From: Notolepis coatsorum
Taxonomy: Eukaryota; Chordata; Actinopteri; Aulopiformes; Paralepididae
Direction: 5' to 3'
Length of the DNA: 64,000 nucleotides
NCBI GenBank assembly: GCA_963971535.1
Contig: OZ020591.1
Location: forward strand, 19,857,790-19,921,789
Part shown: positions 1 through 9,308 of the stretch, piece by piece
Numbering within the stretch: the stretch's first letter is position 1
How the letters are laid out: every line of letters begins with the position of its first letter
Made by a program: the position numbers and the translations under genes
The notes under the pieces: model-generated
Database searches by the model: none
What the model saw: the letters and a program-made list of their open reading frames with translations, nothing else
What the model was told of the DNA's origin: nothing

Positions 1-266
1 TGCAACCTAGTTACTGTACTAACATGATCAAAGAGACTGTGCAGCCTAGTTACTGTACTAACATGATCAGAGAGACTAGTGCAGCCTAGTTACTGTACTA
101 ACATGATCAGAGAGACTAGTGCAGCCTAGTTACTGTACTAACATGATCAGAGAGACTAGTGCAGCTTAGTTACTGTACTAACATGATCAGAGAGACTAGT
201 GCAGCCTAGTTACTTAGTTAACATGATCAGAGAGACTAGTGCAGCCTAGTTACTGTACTAACATGA
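1..266. repeat. Minisatellite, 40-bp unit, about 6.5 copies
   Basis: A head-to-tail array of a 40-bp unit that begins GCAGCCTAGTTACTGTACTA and ends in AGAGAGACTAGT. Copies differ by a few substitutions, for example ACTTAGTTAAC in place of ACTGTACTAAC near 213. The array runs off the left edge of the window, so its full length is unknown. The following 120 bases are CA-rich simple sequence. Confidence 0.93.
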
Positions 267-599
267 GTATGGAGGAGATTAGATCACACAAGGCTCAACT
301 ACTCTCTTTTCTAACACACACAACATGCACACACACACAAACACGATCTCTCCCTGTCTCTCTTACTGCACACTCACAATTGCATACACATGAATGAATG
401 AAAACTTTATTTAACAGATTGCAGAATGGGTACTACAATATGGTACGGCTCAATACACACAATTGTTAAGGGGATGCAGACCAGAGAAAGACGTTTGTCT
501 TGTTTACATCAGGGTGCCCCATTTTCATTTCATAGTTACATTTATGACATATGATATGCAAATATATACAGTACTGTCTGTTACCCATAGATCCTGACA

Positions 600-900
600 G
601 AGAGTATACATGATGGGGAGGAGACTGTACATTAGGAGGGGGTGGGTGGGTGGGGGAGAGAAATATACATACGGTGGGGAGAGAACATACGGTGGGGAGG
701 AGACTGTACATTAGGAGGGGGTGGGTGGGGGGGAGAGAAATATACATACGGTGGGGACTCGGGAGAGAATATATACATACGGTGGGGAGGAGACTGTACA
801 TTAGGAGGGGGTGGGAGGGAGAGAAATATACATACGGTGGGGAGAGAATATATACATACGGTGGGGAGGAGACTGTCTATTACGAGGGGGTGGGGGCATA
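600..900. repeat. Minisatellite within LINE A 3' UTR
   Basis: Repeats of a G-rich unit: GGTGGGGAGGAGACTGTACA, TTAGGAGGGGGTGGGTGGG, GAGAGAAATATACATACG. Related but differently sized versions lie in the same position in other copies (6905-7010 here; the complementary CCCCACCC-rich form at 25165-25290). The strong strand asymmetry (G-rich plus strand) produces several spurious open frames on both strands. Confidence 0.85.
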
Positions 901-907
901 TGGACAT

Positions 908-1360
908 TTACGGTGGCCAGTTTCGAATTGCAGCCTCCCGTAGGTGCTCTTTTAGAGTGGTTTTGAATGTGGGTAGGGATTCACATTCCTTTACAGCTTT
1001 GGATAGGGCGTTCCACATTGATGTTTGTTGAGCTTGCTCTGGTGTTGTGGTATTATTTGTGGTATTATTTGACATGTACATGGGTACCTTAGTCGTATAG
1101 TGCATCTTGTAGACCAGGCCCATTGCAAGTTGCTGTACTCTGTCGTCTACTCTAAGCCATCCTAGGTTGTCAAAGTGGGCAGGGCTGAGGTGGGTTCTAG
1201 GAGTAAGGTCAAGTAGTAGTCTGACCAGTTTGTTTTGTGATGTTTGTAATCTTGTTTTTAGCGCCTTTGAGGTGCTTTGGTACCATGAGGTGCAAGCATA
1301 GTCGTAGTACCCTTGAATGAGTGCTCCTACCAGAGCTACATAGCCTTCACTCCCAGACAT
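908..1360 (-). pseudogene. LINE family A reverse transcriptase, C-terminal fragment
   Basis: An open frame of about 150 residues, without the catalytic palm of RT. It reads as the thumb/C-terminal region of an L2/CR1-type LINE polyprotein: a GYYDYACTSWY segment, then LKTRLQTSQNKLVRLLL, LGWLRVDDRVQQLAMGLVYK, and near the end LPTFKTTLKEHLREAAI followed by NWPP. The same ending (LPTFKNTLKEHLRE, then QNWP) is encoded at 25039-25117 on the plus strand, which shows this is a shared family coding region. The 5' side is lost near 1360, next to a small hAT-like relic. It is a dead fragment; the full LINE protein would bring APE-type endonuclease and RT activity. Confidence 0.85.
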
Positions 1361-1373
1361 CTACACACAGGGA

Positions 1374-1486
1374 ACAAAATTAACTTTTTGACTTACCAGC
1401 CATTTGGCTGGTAGATTTTAAAAACTACCAGCCAGGCAGATTTTTTACCAGCCATTGGCGGTTGGCTGGTACTTATTTTGTTCCCA
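1374..1486. mobile_element. Small hAT-like palindromic relic
   Basis: It begins CAGGGAACAAAATTAAC and ends TACTTATTTTGTTCCC, with inverted copies of ACCAGCC/GGCTGGT between. The ends resemble the CAGGG...CCCTG termini of other hAT elements here, for example 12348-21872, which begins CAGGGCACGAAATTA. The terminal TG on the right and a clean 8-bp target duplication are not visible, so this is a decayed copy. Confidence 0.5.
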
Positions 1487-2050
1487 CACACGCACTACCC
1501 CACCCCCCTTACAACTTGTACGCACAAAATACAATCATCTCATATCTATGCTCTCCTTTTCTGACACATACACATTACACACATACACACACACATACAG
1601 CCTTCACTCATATCTCTACGTCATTCCCAATCAGTTACGTAATTATCTCTGTCTGTACATCATATCTATAATTCATATTATGTATGTCAATGTTCCACTT
1701 AGTTTAGTCTACTCCTGTAGCTCACCATTCTAGATCTGGGCTATTCGGCCATTGCTGTAAGCTAGGTCTCTCCATGTTGCAACATGTCATTCTGTCAGTA
1801 AACTCTATCCTTAATCAAAGACTGTTGTCTGCCTCTGAATAATCTCATCAAATTATTCCACAATAGCTCTTAACAGCATTTTTTTTTACCTTTTTTTTTT
1901 TACCTTTTTTCTTTTCATGTCAACGTTCACACGCACAATATATGCTTACCTAGGATTTAACGTCATTCAACAACAAAGCAGTCGGAGCAATGGCAAGCCG
2001 AAAACGGTCGAAATTGTAGTTATTTGAAGTTTGGATTTTTTTTCACGACT
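1487..2050. other. Unassigned; fragment shared with a hAT transposase gene
   Basis: AC-rich simple sequence near 1565-1600 and otherwise no recognisable gene. Positions 1905-1945 (CATGTCAACGTTCACACGCA) match, in inverse orientation, the 5' edge of the hAT transposase fragment near 46855-46892, so part of this stretch is old hAT sequence. A poly(T) tract lies at 1880-1912. Confidence 0.4.
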
Positions 2051-2144
2051 GAGGTAGGTAAATTTAATTTCTTGAGACTAAAGTACCAAAAAAAGGTACC
2101 GTTGGGTACCGTATCGGTTCAAATGTGAAAGGTACCCATCCCTA
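2050..2144. mobile_element. hAT right end, TAGGGATGGGTACC type
   Basis: The sequence ends GAAAGGTACCCATCCCTA at 2144, which is the mirror of a TAGGGATGGGTACC terminus as in hAT elements. Inner repeats of GGTACC support an end-proximal region. The matching left end is not identified in the window. Directly adjoining it (2145-2200) is a short minus-strand piece of the LINE A 3' UTR (TTTACATCAGGGTCCCCCAT). Confidence 0.5.
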
Positions 2145-2212
2145 GTTTACATCAGGGTCCCCCATTTTCAATTCATCTTAACATATGACATACAGATAGA
2201 CAGTTTCAAACA

Positions 2213-2400
2213 ATGTTAATTATGTTTAGGGCAAGAAATAATACACTGCCAGAAAAACTACAAAAAAATATTTTTCATTTAGAAAGTGAGTTTAGTAGGA
2301 GAAAATACAATTTTAAACATCAGTTTGCACGTACCACACTTAAACAGATGTGTCCTTCAGTTATTGGTGTAAAGTTATGGAATTCTCTCCATAGCGAGCT
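2213..2400 (+). pseudogene. LINE B reverse transcriptase C-terminus, 5' part
   Basis: A coding fragment of about 62 residues, ending at the transposon insertion. It shows the LPEKLQKNIFHLES, FKHQFARTTLKQMCPSVIGV and KLWNSLHSEL segments that close Rex-type LINE polyproteins. Coding resumes at 3982 with GCNSVYQFKKNYKKKIFSQY, so insertion was into a coding exon. Nothing upstream of 2201 continues the frame, so the LINE was 5'-truncated on arrival or later broken. It is non-functional. Confidence 0.75.
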
Positions 2401-2644
2401 TAAAGTGGAAATGAAGCAGTGCGATAAATACATATTCATAGCATCACATTAGTATTTAGATAAGCCACAGAAGAAATCACGTTATAAAAATAAGCAGTTT
2501 CTAAGAAAAAACGATTTGTTGTGTGCATTTCTGAAGCATTTAGCATTATGGGCGCGGCCATTTTGTTGCTGACGTCATGCCGCTGGTTTGGTGTATACAC
2601 TGCTGGTTAGCTGCCTATAGTGAATGGGTCAGTCAGTAAATAAA

Positions 2645-2910
2645 ATGTTGCCTACAAAACAACGGGACCGCGGTGGTTCTGTTTGTATTGCTCCTGGCTG
2701 TTCAAACTACCAGTGAAAAAAACAGTGTTGTTGGCATGTTGGCTCAGGCTGGCTGCACTCAGGCGGCGCGACCAGCCTGTTGGACAGGGAAGGAGGATCT
2801 GCAGAGAACACTTCATTGCCTCGGATTATGTTGTTGGGGGTGGAAGGTTTGTCCAGAAGACCACTAATCAGCTGAAGCCTGATGCGGTTCCCTCGGTCTT
2901 CGACAGACAG
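2645..2910 (+). pseudogene. THAP-domain sequence, left arm (47-bp deletion)
   Basis: It starts at ATG 2645. The first codons give the first zinc pair of a C2CH THAP finger (CIAPGC followed by SN), then a stop because 47 bp are missing relative to the right arm. In a shifted frame the domain continues: KLPVKKTVLLACWLRL, then RRICREHF (C-x2-H pair), and LKPDAVPSVF, which matches the AVPTIF box closing THAP domains. THAP domains bind DNA and occur in P, Kolobok and related transposon proteins. The deletion lies between two CAAACTA direct repeats that are still visible in the right arm. It is not translatable as a whole domain. Confidence 0.8.
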
Positions 2911-2999
2911 ACCGGCGTTAGCAACCGGGAGCGTCGCGGAGCATTCAGCCTGCTGGCTACCTAGATCCACTTCAACCAGCGTCGCGGAGCATTCAGCCT

Positions 3000-3210
3000 G
3001 CTGGCTACACAGCTTGTCGGTGTGCTAATAGCCTCTGCAAGCTAACGGTAGCTGGCTAAACAGCTTGTCGGTGTGCTGGAGCCTCTGCAAGCTAACGGTA
3101 GCTGGCTACACAGCTTGTCGGTGTGCTGGAGCCTCTGCAAGCTAACGGTAGCTGGCTACACAGCTTGTCGGTGTGCTGGAGCCTCTGCAAGCTAACGGTA
3201 GCTGGCTCCA
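3000..3210. repeat. 50-bp minisatellite in the fold-back loop
   Basis: About four copies of a 50-bp unit (GTGTGCTGGAGCCTCTGCAA, GCTAACGGTAGCTGGCTACA, CAGCTTGTCG). It sits exactly between the two inverted arms, so it forms the loop if the element folds. The inverse strand of the unit reappears in the right arm edge (AGGCTATTAGCACATCGACAAGC near 3211-3234), so the loop has itself been partly inverted. Confidence 0.85.
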
Positions 3211-3432
3211 GGCTATTAGCACATCGACAAGCTGCTGGAGCTCCCGACGCTCGGCTGGTTGAAGTGGATCTAGGTAGCCAGCAGGCTGAATGCTCCGCGA
3301 CGCTCCCGGTTGCTAACGCCGGTCCCCGGCTGGTGCTAACTAGCTAGCGATCGCTCCCGCTTGCTAACGCCGGTCCCCGGCTGGTGCCAACTAGCTAGCG
3401 ATCGCTCCCGAGAGCTAACGCCGGTCTGTCTG

Positions 3433-3734
3433 TCGAAGACCGAGGGAACCGCATCAGGCTTCAGCTGATTAGTGGTCTTCTGGACAAACATCCCACCCCA
3501 ACAACATAATCCGAGGCAATGAAGTGTTCTCTGCAGATCCTCCTTCCCTGTCCAACAGGCTGGTCGCGCCGCCTGAGTGCAGCCAGCCTGAGCCAACATG
3601 CCAACACTGTTTTTTTCACTGGTAGTTTGTGGAAATTAACCAACTTTCCTCTCTCTCACATGGTAAAATTAGTTTGAACAGCCAGGAGCAATACAAACGG
3701 AACCACCGCGGTCCCGTTGTTTTGTAGGCAACAT
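3433..3734 (-). pseudogene. THAP-domain sequence, right arm (longer copy)
   Basis: The mirror of the left arm, read on the minus strand from ATG 3734-3732. It keeps the 47 bp missing on the left, so the second block reads LVNFHKLPVKKTVLACWLRL, including the F-x-x-x-P (FHKLP) and W positions expected in a THAP domain, then RRICREHF. It is still interrupted by a stop just after CIAPGCSN, unless an intron lies there, and by a second frame change before LKPDAVPSVF. Two inward-facing copies of one coding exon in a single element are unusual; inverted duplication of a transposon 5' end is the simplest origin. Confidence 0.78.
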
Positions 3735-4375
3735 TTTATTTACTGACTGACCCATTCACTATAGGCAGCTAACCAGCAGTGTATACACCAAACCAGCGGC
3801 ATGACGTCAGCCATGACGTCAGCAACAAAATGGCGGCGCCCATGTTGAAAACAGGGATATTATATTTGATTTTTCAGACAAATAAGATAGATTTCACATT
3901 TGATTATAGAACCCTGTCTTACACAAGGTACACAACAAACAAACTAGGATCACATTGCTCACTGCTTCATTTCCACTTTAAGGGATGTAACAGTGTTTAT
4001 CAATTCAAAAAAAATTATAAAAAAAAAATATTTAGTCAGTATGAAAATCAAAATGTGATCTGAATAGTGAGATTTTTTTTTTCTCTTCTCTTTCTTTTCT
4101 TTTTTATTCTTTATCATTATTATTATTATTTAAAATTTTCTTGTTTAACTGTGGATTGTGTTTCTTTTATAATGGTATAAATGATTATTTGTGTAAATAA
4201 GGTTATACGCCGACCATTAAGAAAATACATGTTAGTTTAGGAATAAGGGGCAGGTAATTATAAGATTTATTCTTCTTCCTGCTCCTTTTGTCCATGGAAT
4301 GGCTATTTATGATTTTTTAATGAAGAAACTATGATTGTATTATTCCATGTGGCAAATAAAAACTCTGAGCTGAAC

Positions 4376-4594
4376 AGTACTGCTATCTAGACATTTAGGA
4401 CATACCAGATTTACAAATACAGTACAGTTTGTGATACAAAAATAGTCTAAAAAAAGAGAGTACGTAACGGACAGGTCTTGTATTTACCTCAGCTGCAAAG
4501 AGCACCAGGCCTTTATTAGAGAGAGGCTTATATAAGAGGCAGGCCTTAATTTCACAAACTGGCCAATTGTAATTGTGAAACTGTGGTGGATTAA
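4376..4594. other. Old interspersed repeat, left piece
   Basis: No gene is seen. The stretch 4553-4594 (AATTGTGAAACTGTGGTGGA) continues, after the TTAA-type and hAT insertions, at 5458-5471 and 6387-6530. The joined sequence resembles 9715-9920, so both are copies of one older repeat containing TTTAGCGTGTGGTACCTTCT. The superfamily is unknown. Confidence 0.5.
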
Positions 4595-5453
4595 CACATT
4601 CAGTGCCACGCCCCTTTGACCATATATGGGCTAGAGTGCCAATAAGGAAGTCAATGGGAGGTCGGGTAAATTTGCGAACGCTTAAACTATATCTTAAATT
4701 ATGGCTATGGGTTTAAAACACCCCTTGCTTATCAATGATTTGCTTGCAGTCAACATGTACGAAATGGATTGTTTTTTCATTGGTACATTTCCGTTTTATA
4801 CCATTTTGAATACAAGTATAGTTTTTTGGAGAATTCTAGTAATTCAAGAGAAATTCCTCGATAATAGCTCTTTAGTGGAATACACAAAACACGTTGTCAT
4901 TTTTCGGCTGATTTATGAATCGTTTTCAAATAAACGCTAGATTATCGATAGTATATGTGTACTTATGCACGCTAGAGAAGCGGGCTGGAAAATCTATTAT
5001 CCATGACCTGGTCAGCGCTAACGTCATACACACACAAACACGCTGCGATGGCGGAGAAAAAAAACTCTTATTAACCCAATACTGGTAAAATAGAGTCCTT
5101 ACCTCACATCAGATGTTCTGCAAAAAGATTAATCCAATTCCTGATCGCCATTCCAAATATTGATCGCGTTTATTGATCCAACGTTATAGTCCAAAACACA
5201 TAATCGACGCTGCTCCGAGCCTCGCCAGTGAATGTTATAAGTAACACGATACTGCATGCCAGAGAAGGGAAAACCCCGGATCGGACTTTTTTTCTGATGC
5301 ACATGCCCACCCAATCCAATCCAATGATGTGCAATACCATCCGGGAGACGATAGGTGGCGGTATTTGCCCTTTTCGAGCTCAGACCCATTCCCAATGATT
5401 TTTTTCTCTGGCCTTGGCAATGAATCGTTCTCTGGTCGTTGGCAATGAATGTG
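4595..5453. mobile_element. TTAA-flanked piggyBac-like non-autonomous element
   Basis: An 859-bp element bounded by TTAA at 4591-4594 and 5454-5457. The left end CACATTCAGTGCCA and right end TGGCAATGAATGTG are imperfect inverted repeats. The same pattern closes 7571-8526. Removing it joins GGTGGA-TTAA-CGTAATTCAC, which agrees with the uninterrupted relative at 9725-9750. The interior has only short frames with no transposase signature. TTAA sites are typical of piggyBac, but the first bases are CAC rather than CCC, so assignment to piggyBac rests on the resemblance to TTAACCCTTTCACTGCC ends nearby. Confidence 0.7.
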
Positions 5454-5471
5454 TTAACGTAATTCACACAC

Positions 5472-6378
5472 CAGCGTTTCCGTTTGCCGGTAATTACCGG
5501 TATTTGACCGGCAAAATCTGTTGAAGTCCGACATATTTAATCTCTCCGGTCTTAATGTCCGGTGAAAATAATTCCCTTAGTCTAAGCACAATTTGATTAT
5601 TTGAATTGTATTAAAATAGGCTAAAATTAAATAGCCTATGCGATGAACGAAACAATCATTACATTTGTTTCATCGTTGCTTCTAATAATGACAACGACGT
5701 TCGTTGTCAGCGAGAGCTTAGTGCTGGGTGTGCGAACTTTTGTGAAGCTGCAGAGCCGGAGCAGCAGCAGCACAGTGCAGTACTCCAGCAGTACTCCAAT
5801 TCAGCCATTTGCAATTCAATGTTGGGTGGGGGGCGCTGCTGTGCGGTCCCCAGAAAAGAGCCAATAACGGCTGAATCTGCTGCTCTGCATCGACATACTC
5901 TCGCAAATAAGTCATTGGGAGGTGGAGAGAGAGAGAGTCGTCACGCAAACCCACGATAATGTTGCCGTCTCTCTCTGCCAAATTTCTCAGTTCTTTGCTT
6001 GATATAATTAATACAAATGTCCAATATAACGGAATTCGTTAGCTCATAAAAATGTGATTATAACAGACTGTTGTTTATTAATGTCGGGCGACTGCCCACA
6101 GACACCTATTTAATTTAAAGTCGGCAGCAGCACGAGTCTCGGGACTTATTTTATTTGGAATATAATGACTTTATACGCAAAAGTAGCCTAGTTTTAAGTA
6201 AAAATATTATAAATCTACATGCCTTGATGATGTCATTCTTTTGTTTTGTTGTCATTCTTTTGCCTATCAATTGTTTTTAAGCTCAATAAACTCTGACCGG
6301 AATTTCTCTCATTTGACCGGTAGATTGAAATCTACCGGACACTGAGGCCGGCAACAATTTTTTCTAACGGAAACCCTG
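5472..6378. mobile_element. hAT element, family CAGGGTTTCCGTT (complete copy)
   Basis: A 907-bp element with termini CAGCGTTTCCGTT and AACGGAAACCCTG and an exact 8-bp target duplication TCACACAC (5464-5471 and 6379-6386). Subterminal repeats of CCGG (TTGCCGGTAATTACCGG and TACCGGACACTGAGGCCGGC) are typical of hAT transposase-binding regions. No transposase frame remains. A second copy starts at 32914 and is broken by another hAT. Confidence 0.9.
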
Positions 6379-6900
6379 TCACACACTGAAGTTGGAACTG
6401 TCTATAGGTTGCGGGGTCCGGGGACAATTTAGCGTGTGGTACCTTCTCGACTCTACCTGAGTCGAATCGAGTTGATAAGATGCAGTAGCTTTAGCTAACG
6501 CTATCATAGCCATCATGATATGTATTAATGTCAACTGGACAATGCCAGCCCCGCCTGCCAACACCATATAGATAGTAAATGTTAACTAACGTTTGCAAAC
6601 AAAGCCAACGTCATCCAGCCGACACCACAGATCTAGCTATGACAATGTTAGCTAACGCTAATGCTAATGCTAACGCCAATGAGAGGGAAACATTAATGTA
6701 GTCAGTGTAGAGAGAGGCAGCACTTAATTTGCATTGGCAAGAGTTTATCTCATTCTATATCACGGCACGAAAAAAATAAAAAACTTTTTTTTGCGACCCT
6801 GTATTGGAAGCTGGCCTGTATTTGTCTGCATGTATCAAACCCCCGGCCATTATAAGAGGCCCTTCCTCTATTTGAGTACCCTCCACTATTAGAGGATTTA
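6379..6900. other. Old repeat, right piece, and unassigned sequence
   Basis: 6387-6530 continues the older repeat split by the two insertions to its left. 6640-6680 has a short run of GCTAATGCTAAC-type repeats. 6830-6905 (GCCATTATAAGAGGCCCTTCC) resembles 4500-4560 and is probably another mobile-element end. No gene is seen. Confidence 0.4.
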
Positions 6901-6904
6901 CGGT

Positions 6905-7065
6905 ATATACATTTGATGAAGAAACTGTACATTGGAGGAGGTTGGGTAGGTGGGGGTAGGTTGGGTAGGTGGGGGGGGGGGGCCTGTACATTGGAGGGGG
7001 TTGGGTTAGGACATTTACAGGGGCCAGTTCCGAATTGCAGTCTTCCGCAGGTGCTCTTTGTTGGT
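6905..7065 (-). mobile_element. LINE family A 3' fragment
   Basis: A minus-strand piece matching 600-960: GAAACTGTACATTGGAGGAG, a G-rich minisatellite with a run of G at 6970-6982, then GGGGCCAGTTCCGAATTGCAG and CTTCCGCAGGTGCTCTT. It covers the 3' UTR/stop region only. 7066-7295 after it is TTGG-rich and otherwise unassigned. Confidence 0.7.
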
Positions 7066-7570
7066 TGGTTGTGTTGGTTGTTGTGTTGGTTGGTTGACTA
7101 GGCTAAAGTTAAAGCCATTGCTATTGTTAGGCTTGGGTTCCAGTCGCACATTTCTTATAAGACTTGTGGAACATTAATGCCGGTGTATAATGTGACAATT
7201 CTACGTAGATTGCCTAACTTATTAACACTAGCCATCATAGCTAATGTTACAGTAGCCGGTAGACTGTCCCTGACCAAATACAGTCAGGAATAAATTAGGG
7301 GTGGAACAGTTCACAAAATCCACGGTTCAGTTCGTATCATGGTTTTCGGTTTGGTTCGGTATACGTTTTTTTTTTTTTTTAACGCTTCAAAAATACCATA
7401 CATCATATATAGCCTGAAAATAATCCAACTTTTCAATTATTCTCAAGGACGTAGTCATGCAAAAACTGAAAGAATGAGGCAGTTTGACATCACGCACAAC
7501 ATTTTGACAGTGACCAGTTAGAGCTAGGAGAGATTTTGGTACAGCAAGAGGGGAGGCATTGCTGACTTAA

Positions 7571-8526
7571 CACTTTGATTGCCTAAGGCTAAATTCATGA
7601 TATACCATCCGTTGCCAGCTCTATTTAACATGGAGAAGTTCCCCTTCTTTGCAGGGCTATAACTTTTTAAATTCTATTGCTAGATTGCCATTATTAGGGC
7701 CCATTCAAGGTCCTATATGTATTGTTCATGGTGTAGCAACGTTAAACTTTTTCATTTACATTTACATATTCATACTAAAATATGGTCTAAGGTATAAGTA
7801 TGTTTTCATCTCTTTCTGCAGCTTTCTCCAGAACGTGATTTATAGCCCCAAATGCATTATATTGATGATGAAATACAGTTTGATAGCAATCGGCGCGATA
7901 TAAAAAATTCCAACTGGACGTACTTCTGGAAGTTACTACACGTCATCTGATGTTGACCGGATGGGCGAGGGGGCGTTTATAATTCCGTGGGCAGCGTTAT
8001 ACCATTCATCTAATGTGGGTCATATGTTCATCAGATCAGTTAGTATCGAACACGGTAATATTACACGCTAAAACTCACCCCAGTCTCCTCGGGCCGTTGG
8101 GCGATCAGCGTGGGGTAGACAGTTTTCCATTATGGGATGTCGAAATACCCGGTCCATTTCCAGGTTGTATAATAGTATATACGTCCAAATCATGTTGTTT
8201 ATCGAGTTATTGGCAACGGATCGCTATGTATTGTGTCGAGCTCGAGTCCCGGGACCTATAGCGAGTGCCCGGAAGTAATATGGGTGATCACCACTTCATC
8301 CACATGACTTCCTGTTTGGCGCTTCTGCCGATCGGCCACCAGATGGCGCTCTTGAACCGCTAGAGGATTGAGAGGAGCTCAGAACTGTGTGTGAAGGCTG
8401 CAGAGGGGAAATATGATTTCGATCACAGATTTTTGAAATATTGATATTAAAGACGAGTTAGGGCGTCCTCGGCAACTTGAGCATGGCTAGGAAAGACGCC
8501 TAAACACGTTTTCGGCACTTAAAGTG
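7571..8526. mobile_element. TTAA-flanked piggyBac-like non-autonomous element
   Basis: A 956-bp element flanked by TTAA at 7567-7570 and 8527-8530, with imperfect inverted ends CACTTTGATTGCC and GGCACTTAAAGTG. It has no transposase frame; the longest frames (about 80 codons) show no known motif. It is related in its terminal design to 4595-5453. Confidence 0.72.
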
Positions 8527-8808
8527 TTAAACATGCTTCTCATTTATTTGGTAAAAATAAGGTTTACAGCGGTTTCCCTTAAATAATGTTTGGCACACTA
8601 AGACCGAACTGACTGAAAAATATAGGCTACATTGGTCAAAGTATTAACTTAGTGCAAACAAACAATAATTAAACCTTTCTATTTTTGTGGCCTCAAGACA
8701 TTATATACAAAGGCCATCAACATAAAGTATGCATATGCTCAACCAGCACTAGACTTTCTTTTCTTTAAAATAAACATAAAAAAAACAATGTCAACGATGT
8801 TTAAATTC

Positions 8809-9281
8809 GGGCGGCTAAGTGGCGCAGTGGGCAAGGCGCTCACCACTAACGCAGGATATGATGGGTTCGAGCCCAGCTCTCGGCGTTGCTTCCGGCTTGG
8901 CTGGTCGTTCATACTAATACAATTGGCAGTATTAGGGGGTGGGAAAGCCGGTGGGTGGGGATCAGACGTTGTGGACAGCGACTCCTACAGGTCGGTTGGT
9001 GCGCCTCTACAGCAGAATCAGGAAGTATCGGGGGCAGCGTGAGCCTCCCGTTACTCCTCGCCACTGAGAGATCGCGCTGTGCAGGTGAAAAGATGCGACG
9101 GCTGCCTCCTCGTGTACCGGAGGGGACACGTGATGCAAGGCTTCGTCCACATTGCAGCCGACCAGTGGGAGGCATGGTCTAACAACGTTCGAGACAGGGG
9201 AGGGTAGAATTGGATAATATACGAAATTGGGATGGGAGAAAAATTGAAAATGGGGAGAAAAAGTATATATAAAAAAAAACA
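8809..9281 (+). mobile_element. tRNA-derived SINE with target duplication
   Basis: Exact 12-bp target duplication ATGTTTAAATTC at 8797-8808 and 9282-9293. The head holds RNA polymerase III box A (TGGCGCAGTGG, 8820-8830) and box B (GGGTTCGAGCC, 8863-8873) spaced as in tRNA genes. A body of about 330 bp follows, and an A-rich tail with GGGAGAAAAATTG-type repeats ends in AAAAAAAAAC. It is a complete insertion; mobilisation would depend on a partner LINE. Confidence 0.9.
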
Positions 9282-9308
9282 ATGTTTAAATTCCCTGATT
9301 GTCAGTTC

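Larger units (their letters stand above)
390..1360 (-). mobile_element. LINE family A (L2/CR1-like), 5'-truncated copy
   Basis: Minus-strand 3' end of a non-LTR retrotransposon. It holds the last 150 codons of the reverse-transcriptase protein (908-1360), a 3' UTR with an internal minisatellite (600-900), and an end made of (TGAA/TGAT)-type tetranucleotides at 390-400 in place of poly(A). The 3' UTR motif (TTAACAGATTGCAGAATGGG on the + strand) recurs at 25440-25585, 33845-34010, 34165-34300, 55812-55960 and 62140-62295, so this is an abundant family here. L2/CR1 placement rests on recall of the C-terminal RT sequence. Confidence 0.85.
2404..3977. mobile_element. TTAA-flanked fold-back transposon with THAP arms (Kolobok-like)
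   Basis: A 1574-bp element flanked by TTAA at 2400-2403 and 3978-3981. Terminal inverted repeats of at least 18 bp: AGTGGAAATGAAGCAGTG on the left and its exact complement on the right. Inside are two long inverted arms, about 2544-2979 and 3240-3843, each holding a THAP zinc-finger coding sequence pointing inwards, around a loop of 50-bp repeats. TTAA duplications together with THAP-domain proteins are known for the Kolobok superfamily, and frog T2/Kolobok ends read TTAAAGG, close to TTAAAGT here. Piggybac also uses TTAA but its termini begin CCY. No transposase (DDE) core is present, so the copy is non-autonomous. Confidence 0.75.
2201..4375 (+). mobile_element. LINE family B (Rex/Babar-like) 3' end, split by a DNA transposon
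   Basis: A plus-strand LINE 3' end in two halves, 2201-2403 and 3978-4375, with a 1574-bp TTAA-flanked element between. Removing the insert and one TTAA joins the two halves in frame across GAGC-TTAA-GGGATG, giving a continuous residue run around SELKGCNS. The 3' UTR carries the teleost LINE pattern 'CTTCTTCCTGCTCCTTTTG' and ends near AATAAAAACTCTGAGC. Family placement is from recall of the C-terminal protein motif and UTR. Confidence 0.75.

Noticed and set aside
466-943. Six overlapping frames rich in Pro/Ser or Gly/Trp
   Set aside because: They come from the G-rich minisatellite of a LINE 3' UTR on both strands.
2400-3981. piggyBac assignment for the THAP fold-back element
   Set aside because: TTAA fits, but the termini begin AGTGG rather than CCY, and THAP fingers are linked to Kolobok and P, not to piggyBac.
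5129-5467. 112-codon minus-strand frame as a gene
   Set aside because: It is within and crosses the end of a TTAA-flanked transposon; no recognisable domain.
8809-9281. Host tRNA gene at 8815-8880
   Set aside because: The tRNA-like head continues into a SINE body and A-rich tail with a 12-bp target duplication.
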